Source of the DNA: Mesostigma viride
Taxonomy: Eukaryota > Streptophyta > Mesostigmatophyceae > Mesostigmatales > Mesostigmataceae
Direction: 5' to 3'
NCBI GenBank assembly: GCA_009746045.1
Contig: RPFO01000246.1
Location: 2,907,758-2,971,757 of the forward strand
Length of the DNA stretch: 64,000 bases
A program made the position numbers and the translations under genes. The first letter of the stretch is position 1, and each line of letters begins with the position of its first letter. The notes below the pieces were generated by a model. That model did no database searches. It had not been told where the DNA came from and saw only the letters and a program-made list of their open reading frames with translations. Positions 51,640 to 61,689 of the stretch are shown piece by piece.

Positions 51640-51911
51640 GAGATAGTTTTAATTAATTAATTAAACTCGTGCTCCCGTTGGGGAGTCACGGAGCACCCCG
51701 ATGGATGGATGGGTACACGCAATCCTTCCGGTCTATGAAAACAGACCTACACATGGTCAATAGTAGTGGTCATGCATAGAGGACAACCTTTGGGCCGTCG
51801 GATCGGGTGGTGTGCCTTGACTATCAAGGAGACAACCAGCGCAGGCCAGAAATCGGGAGTAAGTAAGTAAGTAAGTACTTGCGTGTCATGCGCAAAGGCA
51901 TGCCACGGAGT
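51640..51911. repeat. Dispersed hairpin repeat, unexpanded copy cut by an LTR
   Basis: TTAATTAATTAATTAAACTC leads into GTGCTCCCGTTGGGGAGTCA and CGGAGCAC: the arms GTGCTCC and GGAGCAC are perfectly complementary. Then come GATGGATGGATGGGTACACG and CAATCCTTCCGGTC. AAGTAAGTAAGTAAGTACTT and GCGTGTCATGCGC follow near 51,870. The family also occurs at 1.95 kb and 28.6-29.2 kb. The copy stops at CACGGAGT, where the LTR starts; at 29,070 the same word continues into ACCAGG. Confidence 0.85.
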
Positions 51912-52613
51912 TGTAACAACCAAATGTTACATCCAAAGTTTTCCTACTGTTGATCTTATCATGAGTTCTTTAGGACAATTATTTGGGAATTTAGGAGGCT
52001 TCGACGTCTGATGGATATTGGGCCTGCTGAGATATGTAGAATTTATTGTTCTACCCTCATTGGTCGTGGCCTGATCCACGTAGGGTACTTTGCATGGTTT
52101 TGTTCAGTCAGTCATAGATTCTCTTTAATACCGTTGTACCTGGTGGATCTGGTTCCAGGTCATGGAGATTCCGTATGTGCTGGCTTTGTGTTGTGTTGAG
52201 GATTCGGAAGCTAAGATCTTATCTTAAGTGATTTTCACTTTTGATTGGTCCTCCCGGGTTAGGGCTGAGCCGACCCTGCGTGAATGATGACTTTTATCCT
52301 GTTTGTGGCGGCTGTGCATGTGTGCGTGTAAGAAAGCTAAAGCTATGGTGTAATTCAAGGGTTTCCTTGTTTCATCAATCAAACAACCCTTGCTAAAAGT
52401 CAACTATAACTTCAACAGATAGTCGACTTGGATATAACTTGTCTGTTGTGTCTAACAAGGGTGGGGACTCATTCCCTTAACTGTTGAAGATCCATCTTCA
52501 TTGCTTCTCTGGACGTGAAGTTATCTGTCGCGACTCCAACCCAGGTATAAAGATCTTTTCACATCAATGTTGAAACTGAGGCTGTTGCAAACACAACATT
52601 TTTAGTCGTTACA
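51912..52613 (+). mobile_element. Long terminal repeat (5' LTR) of a retrotransposon
   Basis: It starts TGTAAC and ends GTTACA, the TG...CA inverted ends expected of an LTR, and is 702 bp long. A TATAAAG box lies near 52,545, about 70 bp before the end, as in an LTR promoter. It is followed immediately by a primer-binding-site-like sequence. Its left edge cuts the hairpin repeat at a defined word. No second copy is seen in the window, so this is either a solo LTR with a scrap of interior or the 5' LTR of an element whose 3' LTR lies beyond 64,000. Confidence 0.75.
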
Positions 52614-52614
52614 T

Positions 52615-52626
52615 TGGTATCGGAGG
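52615..52626 (+). other. Primer-binding site complementary to initiator Met tRNA
   Basis: TGGTATCGGAGG starts one base after the LTR end. The common plant and algal PBS for initiator Met tRNA is TGGTATCAGAGC, so ten of twelve bases match. Shortly after, a short frame beginning MEFLPDPERVRYAV (52,675) resembles a gag fragment (xxDPxRVRYA) but stops within about 20 codons. Confidence 0.65.
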
Positions 52627-53764
52627 TTTCTACCTAGGTGTTGGTTGTCTTGATAGTATTAGTTCACGGTTAACAATGGAATTCTTGCCCGACCCAGAGA
52701 GGGTACGTTATGCTGTGTGTTCGGACAGTTTTTAGAGTGTGACTCATCCTTATGTGACAGTCTTGCTCTGAGAGCTGCTTTGAGCTCATAAGCCTCTAAC
52801 GTTTCCCCAGTCCGGCATGCGCGACCCATGGAGTGATGAGTAACCCGGAGACACAACCACCGTTATCAAGTAAGAGAGTTGAAGATGCAACCACATCCAC
52901 ATCACCTAAAATCGGTCCGTCCGGTTACATGAGATCCTGGGAATTTTGGCGCGAACGCGTCGCGTTGAGGACGACGGGACCAGAAAAATTCCACCTCGCA
53001 TGGGTGTCGACCCTATGTCCGCCGAAATATCAGTCATAAGTCAATTATGCATGTTAAGTCGCTGCGATGGATGCAAACGACGCGTAAACTCTCCTGCTTT
53101 GCGATGATGCATGGTAGATATTATTCGCGTATGTTCATGCGTCAAAATAATTCGCAAACTGAGACGCTGTTTTTTTGTGTCGGCCAGATCTGGAATTGGC
53201 AGCGAAAATGCATGTTTATTAATTGTGGGGGAAACTTTTTTGTTGGAAGCTCACAATTCCCAAAAGGTCGAATCCGAATGGGCTTCAAGTCTACTTTCAC
53301 GAGCGCTAATCAGTTTTTCGAGAAACGAATCACATTTTCCAGGCTGTCGCATTACCTGCCGGCAGGTCAGATCTTGCTGTTTTCAGTGACGTTTACGACC
53401 GTCCTTGCTTGATGCGTTTCTTTTTTTTTTTCGGCTCACGGCATGGCGGGGCTTGTTCCAACATGCCTGCGGAGGTGTAAGCTGTGTAGCCATGATTTAA
53501 ATGTCACATATTGCTCTCGCGCCACCATCTGTTACTGCTCGGCACTACAAGAAACACTGGTTGCCTGCTCGCAACGCAAGCACAAGCACGACAACGGTGC
53601 CCTGATCCACATCCAGGCGTGTATTTTCGAGAAAAACTTCAGTCTTTTGTCGCGGCATACCTTCGGTGTTCCAAGCCCTTCACCGCTCCCCGAAATAGTC
53701 TTATGACTCGCTTTTAAAGCATGGTGGGTTCGCGTCCGCCATCTCCGCCGGGTGCTGACACGAG

Positions 53765-54276
53765 ATGTTCGCGCTGAACCTGGACTGCAAGGTCGCCCGC
53801 TACCGGTTAGCTGTACGTATTTAGCATGCTCTGGATGATATTGTCATGGTTTTGGTGCAGGAAGGTGCTGTGGGGGGGTCTATCTCACCTCTTTACCTAG
53901 CTTTCCTCCTCCTAGCTTGACAGCTAAGTTTGCATCAGGAAGTCATGCTTGTTGACAAAGCTCGATGGATGTCAACCTTGGGATGTGCTGTGAAGGTGTT
54001 AGCATGCTTGCTTGAAGAATTGAATGCGTATGTGTGCAAGCAATCGACATTTTTTTTGAAGGGCAGTAGGTAGCAGCCACGTTCTTATTCAATTATGTCA
54101 GGACATCTATGTTGCCTTTACTGCACTCTGTCCTACAGGAGTTTGATGCCACTGTAGATGACTATGACCAGTGGGGTGGTGAGGATGGGCCGGTGTGCTG
54201 GGGTGAGCCTGAAGGGCATCTTGGATCACGTGACCCTGAGGCAGTCATGCCAGGCTGTGCAGTTTATGGCTTGTGA
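53765..54276 (+). CDS. Small hypothetical gene, two exons, 61 residues
   Basis: I do not recognise it. Exon 1 (53765-53812) encodes MFALNLDCKVARYRLA and ends in GCT|GTACGT. Exon 2 (54139-54276) starts after CTACAG, in phase, with EFDATVDDYDQWGGEDG and runs to TGA. An alternative donor G|GTGAGC at 54,203 would leave the gene open. TTTTAAAG stands about 50 bp upstream of the ATG. The acidic, Gly/Trp-rich second exon has no known motif. It lies downstream of the LTR, so it may be host sequence, captured sequence, or the start of a gene disrupted by insertions. Confidence 0.3.
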
Positions 54277-54279
54277 TGT

Positions 54280-56390
54280 ATGCATGGATGCAGCGGGTGA
54301 AGCAGGTTGTCGTTGCCATGGCCTGTGTTAGTGAACTCTATCATCTTTTAACCTACCCAAAGCCCCCCTAGACCTAAACTGCCTCGCCTTCTTTGAGGGG
54401 TTGCCTTCTTTGAGGAGTGCCATGTCTTGAAAGGTTTGTTGGGGCCCTGGCCTTTCAGAGTAGGTTGAGGTGGAGAGGGGTGGCACACTGCTAGGTGATG
54501 GCAGGGCCATCAATGTGATGCACCTTACGTTGGGATGGGGACCATGCATTTGTTCTTGTTGCTAGCATGGGCAGGGTGAGCGGCTGGGAGTAAGGTGTAA
54601 GTGCTACTTGTGCTACTGTCCGAAAGGGGAGCTCCATGCGGTGGGCAAACAGCGTTGCAAGCGTACACTTAACACAAATGTGGTCTGATGCACTCAGCTG
54701 ACCTGCCATGTCTCTTGATGCACCAAACCACACTAAAGGCTTGATATAGCCGGTAGGAAATGCATGTGCATGCAGTGTCAAAAGCAGAGAGGGACATTGT
54801 TAGCACATGAGTGTGATTGTAAAGCAATGAGTGTGAGCCTCCCCGTGCCATCCCATGCATTTTACACCTATTTTTGGCAATCCCCCATCACGCCGCAATT
54901 ATGCACCGCCTATGCAAGGGGGATGAATAGACAGTTCTAGGTGTGTTGAGGGATGAGATAAGGATAAACATGAGGAGCCATGCAGGCTAAAAAGGAAGGG
55001 CGATGTCAACAGTGTGTTTGCCCAGATTTTGATGTCAGGAGGGGCTGAAAGATCAGCGGTCACGATAAACCTAGGTGGATTACATGAGAGATGACACGAC
55101 CATGAGAGGGTGGTAGATGAGTTCAACTGAGAAGAGCTAGCATTACATGCACAGCTTAATGACCTATGGACTGTCCAAGGGTTGGAGTTCAGTGCACGTT
55201 CCAAAGACTATGATGAGCATGACGATGATGGCAAGGGGGCGGGGGGGCGCTATTAGGACAGGCACTGATGCAGAATCATGTTGCACAGCAGCTAGGTGCT
55301 GAGCTCAATCGAATAGCGGCCCAAGCCACTGATGTCCTTGATTGCGCTTTGTATTTCCATGTAGCAGAGAGGCACCTGGCAGATATATATTTGGATTAGC
55401 TGCTATAAGACACGCACAGCAGGGGTGCCCAGCAATGTGGGCCAAGTACTGCAAAGGAGATTGTGTGTGCTGCCAAGCGGGGCCCGTAACTTAAGAAAAG
55501 AGACTGGTCAGCCGACAGGCACGACTGGTCAGCCAAGCTCCCCTTCTTGAGGCTTGTAGGCACTACGGTGCTTGTTCCGAATGCCAGCATCTACTGTGAT
55601 TGATGGTGATTTTGTCCCTTGATGATCGCTTTTTGAGTCTGTGTTGGTTAATGTATCCAGCCCCAGTGGCATGTATATGAATCCCATGACAGCCATGACG
55701 ATAATTGAGTGAAGAATGCAAAGTTTTACGAGACAATTGCGCAGAATATGGAGTCTTTTGGCAAAAATCGCTCTATTTCTGCTTGCATCCGTCACTTTCA
55801 GTGGGCCGGCAGTGGTCCTAATATGTCCAACTTGTGTTCTAGTGTAAATTCAAGTATTGTGCTATTAATGTGACGAATTCTGGCATGATTGGGCCACATA
55901 TTATATGTGCTGGCAGGGGCTTCATAAGGTTGAAAATAATGCACTAAAACGGTGTTTTGGCTCATGTATGCCAGAATTATAGCACATAGCCTTTGGTCCT
56001 ACATTGCATACTTAAGGGCGGTTTTTGTCTTTGGATGTAAATTAATAAGCATGACCATTTCCAGCTGAATTGGACTACATTTACTACTTGTGTGTGGCTG
56101 CTATGCCTTCTTATGCCTGGAAAACATCGTTTTTTACACTTTTCCACGTCACGGTTTGATGCTAAAAATAGGTCAGTTGGCCCCCCAATTTCATTATGTC
56201 AGATGTGAACAGGGTCCTAGGGGGACCTTAAGTCCAGAAAGGCACCCCGATCTGACTATATGTGTGGGAGATATGACCCCATGTAACAAAAAAGGCCATT
56301 TTTAGGTGATGTGTCTTTAGCAGCTCAACGGACGACCGGTGATGAAAGGGTTTCATCATCTACTCCCAGACGTCAACTATTTGGAGATAC
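54280..56390. other. AT-richer region with decayed coding fragments
   Basis: No intact gene. The plus strand near 55,125-55,235 reads EELALHAQLNDLWTVQGLEF and a following acidic run, between stops, which looks like eroded coding sequence. The minus strand at 55,795-55,529 has an 88-codon frame with a hydrophobic patch (MAVMGFIYMPLGL). Neither has a recognisable domain. Confidence 0.35.
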
Positions 56391-56399
56391 CACCAAGTA

Positions 56400-57115
56400 A
56401 TGTCTGCTTCCCGCAGATATTCGCTGTCGGTCGGCCCAAAGTTCTCCATCTGGCCCCTCGGTGTGCAACCAGGCGAGCCCTCCCTGCGTGGCACTGGTAG
56501 ACGGAGGTGGACCACGGTTCTCCAACGTGGAGGACACGCGTTCGCCGGCACCCGAATACGGTTCGGCTATTCGTTTTGGCTACAACACGGTGCCGGGGCG
56601 AGACGGCACTGGGCTAGCGGCTGACGAGCTGACAGCGGAGAAAATTCGATTACAACATGAACGTGAGGAAGCTGCGAGAGCTAGAAGTGTGGCGGAAGCG
56701 CTGGAGACTGAGAGTGTGGGTAGGACTATTGCGCGTGTGCAGCAACTTGAGTCGCAAGGGCAGGCGGGCGATGGAGAGTCTGTTTTCGTGGATCAACCGT
56801 CTCCAACACTGGGTATACGAAGGGTATATGCGGTTGACGCTCCTTTTGTTGATGAAGGCCACAGATGCACAGGGGCATGAGCCTCCACGGCTCTCGGTGG
56901 CTGCGACAATGCCGGAGAGTCAGAATGCACCACACGCCCCAGTAATGGAGCTCACGTCTTTGTATCCTCGTACTGTTCCTTTTCCCAAGGTGGAGTCGGT
57001 AGACAAGCTATCGCTGACCAACCTTACCCATCCACAACGGTATGAAAGTGCCAAAAAATGCCCTTATAAGCCCTACATGGAGCAAATTGAGTCCAAACAT
57101 GCTAGATATTGGTAG
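56400..57115 (+). pseudogene. Coiled-coil gag-like or unknown coding remnant
   Basis: One frame (56,461-56,880) has a Gly/Pro-rich lead and then a charged helical stretch (ELTAEKIRLQHEREEAARAR...RVQQLESQ) and stops. A second frame (to 57,115) continues with LSLTNLTHPQRYESAKKCPY and MEQIESKHARYW. A helical N-terminal segment followed by a folded part is common in gag proteins of algal retroelements, but no CCHC knuckle or capsid motif is present, so the identity is open. The change of frame near 56,850 suggests decay or an unrecognised intron. Confidence 0.35.
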
Positions 57116-57339
57116 GCAGCATGTCTAGGACACCAGTAGAAGGAATTTGACTTTCCAGAATTTTCCGACATCGGTTGGTCTATTTTTGGCATGTCTATTT
57201 TTAGCAACTTTTCAGATTTTAATATAAACAAATACCATTTAATATGCAAATAAAGAGCTCCTGATCTGGCTGTTTGCAGGTAGGCTAATGCCCATGTCTA
57301 CCAACTGTGCACCAGGTCCCATGGTCATCTGACCTCATT

Positions 57340-57850
57340 TGGTGACAAACTGCCACCAAATGCTAGCAAAAACGCACTGTTTCACCACATCTCATTGCAG
57401 TTTCCATAGAAGATGTGTTCAGCCAAGGCTGGAAATTTGCAATCACGTTACACATCATTAATGTAGACATGGCACAAAAAATCAGGTCCATCGTACTGTA
57501 TTTGGTAACAAAATGCCACCAAATGCTAGCAAAAATGCGCATTTTTCGCGTTTTTTAAACGCATTTCATGACAGTTTTCATACAAGATGTGCTCAGTTGG
57601 GGCTGGAAACTTGCAAGCATATTAAATATCATCATTGTAGACATTGCACAAAAATTCAGGTCCGTTGTACTTCATTCATTGACAGCTCGCTAGCAAGTGT
57701 GAGCAAAAATGTGCGTTTTTTGCATTTCCGCCACATTTCTTGCAGTTTCCCATGCCAGATGTGCTCAGTTGAGGCTGAAAACAAGCGCACATGTTAGAAA
57801 TCATCATTTCAGACATTGCACAAAACTTCAGGTCCATCAAGTGTCATTGG
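57340..57850. repeat. Diverged tandem repeat, about 165-175 bp unit, three copies
   Basis: Recurring words in the same order: GCTAGCAAAAA(C/T)GC, TTTC(A/C)...TGCAGTTT, AGATGTGCTCAGTTGGGGCTGGAAA, GTAGACATTGCACAAAA, TCAGGTCCATC. Spacing of GCTAGCAAAAA between the first two copies is 163 bp, and about 175 to the third. A/T-rich with no coding sense. Confidence 0.75.
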
Positions 57851-58139
57851 GTTCACTGGTCCATGCAACACCTGCTAGTTTCCAGCTAATCACTCAACCT
57901 TGGATGCAAAGTTCTTTGGTAACGGTATGGCCAACTCCCACCAACTGTGTTGCTAACTGTTCAGACCTTTCACAGATAATATAACACAGCTTTTGTGACG
58001 AATAGACAAAGATATATGAATACTACTATGAACAGTGGCTAGACATGGCTGTATATATGTGCATATGGCCTTGCTCAGGCAATTTTCAAGTAGGGGCTTG
58101 TTAGACATAAGAACTGCCAGCTGTCACGTTGGCTAGCAT

Positions 58140-59480
58140 GATCAGTTCAAACCCACAGCATGCACGGGAGTCGCAAACTCAGCTTGGCAATGTAATAATC
58201 TAAGCATGCCAGGCATGGCTGCGATGTGTTTTGTGCGCCTTGATTCGGTAGCAGCACATCCCTTGGCAAGCGGCCCGCCTGACTAAGATTGCCACACATG
58301 GTCCTCTGCATCACCATGGATGTCCCCATGTCCCTGTCTATGTTATAGGGGCTCACGTTGCTGGCAATGCAGCTTCTAAGTTGGACTAGATCTCCTCAGC
58401 CAGCACTGTGGTGCATAGCCAGACAGCTCATACACTGCTCAGTTGCTACCTCAAGGTTGCCGGCTTGAAATGTGCCACCAAAGGACTGCACTTGGCCGCC
58501 ATCATACCTAGCATGAAGAAGCCACTGCACATCCCCGGTGAGCCGCTTGGCCACCATACCGCAATTGTCTTCAACAGATAGTGCAAGGCCAATGGCCTCT
58601 TCATAGGCACGTGCTTGTGCTCATGCTCTTGCTCTGGCCCTTGTCAGCATGAGATGCATGCCCTTGCATGCTTCACCATGTTTCTCGAAGCCATCCGTGA
58701 CTACTTGCTTCAGAAATGTCATTCAACTCCTGCACGTCCTCAGCCAGACTGTCAAACTAGCTGGTGCCCCATCCCTCACTTTGGTGAGGACTGCGATTCT
58801 GGCTAGCAGCTTAGCGATCGTGCGTGGTTGTGCCTGAGTTTCTGGGTGAGTGGCAGTGGCATTGGAGCAAGAGGTGTTGAGCATGTGCGTGTATCTATCC
58901 TCTTGACAAACAACCCCTCGCACCCCTGACATTGAGGAGTTTGGCCATGTGCCAGGTTGCCAGAATTCCGCAAACATGCATCATAGGGAAATAAAGGATG
59001 GCTGGTTGTGCACACGACATGAGAAAACAAAACACACATACCTATCAGGGGGCAGGCTTGGGTTGCTTCATTGGCGCTGGTTGCAGCGTGCGTAATAATA
59101 GCCCGCCATTGGCTCATTTACCCGTGCCCTTGGCAAGCACGCACAGCCTGAACTGCATGAACTGCATGGATGCGGCCGTTCAGGATGCCCTCTGCTCATC
59201 ATTCAGGGGTATGAAGGCAGCTTGGGTGCTGGCGTGTAAGGCAGCTTGTGCATCAGTGTTTGCCGCCCGGCCGTGTGGCAGCACAGGTAGCTGGCCTAGC
59301 CCGGACACTGTCCTCTCTCCACTCTCACGCAATATGACACCCTCTCCACAAACCATGACAGTTCTCATGTGCATGCATGTCTTAAGATGCTTGTTGAAGG
59401 CAGATGCTTTCAGCTTAGAGATGGTGGGCACGTATGCAGTGGGTTTTATGGACTCACAAGCATGTGAAGCCATCAAGCAT
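58140..59480 (-). pseudogene. Decayed coding sequence, possibly a transposase
   Basis: The minus strand contains several consecutive open stretches broken by single stops or frame changes: LKASAFNKHLKTCMHMRT... near 59,400 (His/Cys spacing slightly BED-like), LNTSCSNATATHPETQ...RTIAKLLARIAVL near 58,880-58,790, and a 110-codon stretch from 58,722 (MTFLKQVVTDGFEKHGEACKG, one stop, then YEEAIGLALSVEDNCGMVAK and GDVQWLLHARYDGGQVQ). The amino-acid makeup is that of real protein rather than noise. A hAT-like origin is only a guess; no catalytic motif was identified. Confidence 0.35.
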
Positions 59481-59969
59481 CAAAGAAAGCCACCAATTGC
59501 TTCTGGGTTTTCCATCAATCTTCGTGGTCAACCATGTAATGCAACATTACTTGCCGTGAGCACAATGCCAATAAATTGCAGCATGTACAACTAGAGCAAA
59601 GCAAAAGCTTTGTGATCCATAGCCCTGACTGCAAATCATTGCCATCGGCGGCAATAGCGCTGCAAGGCTGCCATCCAGCCCGTAATATCTTGCCCGCAAT
59701 CCATCATGCAACCTTCCTAATATCCGTGTGAAGAATTCCTTGACATCCCTAGCCTGTAAGGTAACCTGTACGTCGCTGATGTGAAGAAAAGGCTCGCCAT
59801 GAAACCGTAGCTCGCTATACGATTAATGACGCACTTCCCGTAAGATAAGAAGACATCTGACCAAAAGAGAAACTCCGGAGATGGGGAACTGGTAACATAT
59901 TCATCCGTGACAAGGTCAGGGCCTCAACAAGGAGTGAATTCGCCCCTAGATATGAATATGGGAACATAC

Positions 59970-60139
59970 CGCTCGGAGGTATCCATGTCTGCCTTGCGCT
60001 TGATGTCTGTTTCGCACACCCCGCCGCAGAAACTCGTTCCGGCATTCGCCTGCTGACCGCAGTTTGTGCATGTCCAGAGGCTGATAAAAGCCCCAACATC
60101 GTGGGCGTCTTTAGAGCCCACAAAGCCTGCATTAAACAT
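59970..60139 (-). CDS. Possible first exon with a zinc-ribbon motif, gene incomplete
   Basis: Starts MFNAGFVGSKDAHDV and contains TCTNCGQQANAGTSFCGGVC, a C-x2-C-x11-C-x3-C pattern that could bind zinc. It ends at GAG CG|GTATGT, a good donor in phase 2. I could not find the next exon with confidence; the coding remnants at 59.5-58.1 kb lie on the same strand and could belong to it. It points away from the gag-pol gene that starts 470 bp upstream on the other strand. Confidence 0.35.
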
Positions 60140-60607
60140 GACGTTCGGGGCAAACGCAGATGTATACGAAGTATGGGTCTGCCAAACCTGACACAGCCTT
60201 GAAATTGGTCGGAAATATGCGGTAGCTCAGGAAAAAAAAATTGCAGCGGTAATGAAGAAAGTCGTTCGGTCAAAGTCTTTAGAATTAAAAAATGCGTCGT
60301 TTATGATCGAAACCCCGATCTTAGGGCGCACTTCATCGGGAAAATTTTTTGCTGCGGTCAGGTGGGGTCGAGAGAAAATCTGCGACCATTCAGGCACCCA
60401 TCTATGAATGACGCAACATGCTGTTCGATTCCGCAAACTTTATGGCGAAAAAAAAACAGTGGTGGATCGAATAACACCTTAGGAGGATAATCGTAAAATT
60501 TCAGCCTTGATAGTGCCTTTATACACGCTCAGCATCGCCTGCCAGACCGCCATGCCTGTCGCCCGGAATTCGGTCACTTTCGTGCACGCGCACACCAAAA
60601 ATCGCAT

Positions 60608-61663
60608 TTGGCGCCACTTTTCGGGTACCGCTTACGAGGGCAGATTTTGGCGCGGCTCGTACCGTTGTGTCGCAGCTTCGACCATTTCTCCACCAAGTTT
60701 CAGGATGTCTTCGCTATCCACTTCGCCAACTACGGGCCCAAGCTGGCAGAGGAACGTCTCACGATGGACATCCAGAAGAGAATGGTTAGGCAGCGGATGA
60801 GCGACAGTGCCAGCGACCGTTTTGATGAGTTTTTGCGTTCTGTGGCTGGACGTGCGTGTACCGACCTCCCCTCTCTCCTATTGGGCTTTCGCCGGTTTCT
60901 GTTACCCCAGGATCAGCTTCGCCTAGATCGGGACGCACTGGCTAACTGTACGCAGGCTGGTTCAGTGACGCTGCCACAGTTCGTGGAGCAATTCACCAAC
61001 CTTAGAGCCAAGATTCCCCAATGCTCTGACGCAGAGGCGCTTCACAGACTACTGCATGGCATGGCTCCACACGTGCGACTGGATGTGGACAAGCACTTCT
61101 CCCAGTTCGACTACGTGGACTGGCAATGGGACAAGGTGTTGTCTTATGTGCATGCTCACCGCTCTGTCGTGTGCCTGCTTTTTCTGTCAAGTGGGAGCCT
61201 GTGGCCACGCCAGTGCCACCCATCAAGAAGTCCCTGAACCAGCTGGATGACCTCCTGGGGGAGCTCAAATGCCTTGGATCCCACCCAGGGTAACTGTTTT
61301 ATCTGCAACCAGCCAGGTCACTTTGCACGGGACTGCCCCAGACGGGACCAGTTTTCCCCTGCCACGAGAGGACCTTTTGGCGCCCTGCCATCTCCCAGGC
61401 CACCCAGCCTACCTCCTGGCGTTCCTGCTGGCGATCACCGGATGCAGCCAGGGTTCCAGCCCAACTTCCAGCCCTCTGGGAGGTTCCAGTCCCGCGCTCG
61501 GCCCTTCAGCAGACAGGATAAGCGTAGGATGGTGAACGCTCTCATGCAGCTGCTGGCAGATGAGGAGGATGGGGGGGACGAGGATGAGCCTCCAGCACCA
61601 CCTGAGCAGCTTCCACCATCAGGCAGTGGAGCACTCTCAGACCCACCTGAGTCAAAAAACTAG
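60608..61663 (+). CDS. gag: Ty3/gypsy gag with zinc knuckle, frameshifted
   Basis: Structural protein that packages the retrotransposon RNA. The first frame (60,608 to about 61,165) holds a retrotransposon-gag capsid-like domain (RMSDSASDRFDEFLRSVAG, LPQFVEQFTNLRAKIPQCSD, LLHGMAPHVRLDV). The sense then moves to another frame for about 100 bp (KWEPVATPVPPIKKSLNQLD) and again near 61,266 into the frame with ALDPTQGNCFICNQPGHFAR, whose CFICNQPGHFARDC is a CCHC zinc knuckle. A Pro-rich tail with acidic DEEDGGDEDEP ends at the TAG at 61,661-61,663. At least two shifts suggest the copy is decayed, unless they are sequencing errors. The start before 60,608 is not defined. Confidence 0.75.
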
Positions 61664-61689
61664 TTGGGTCCCCAGGTCATCCTTCTGTC

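Noticed and set aside
53047-53412. 121-codon plus-strand frame
   Set aside because: Composition is random-like, with no motif, splice context or upstream signal.
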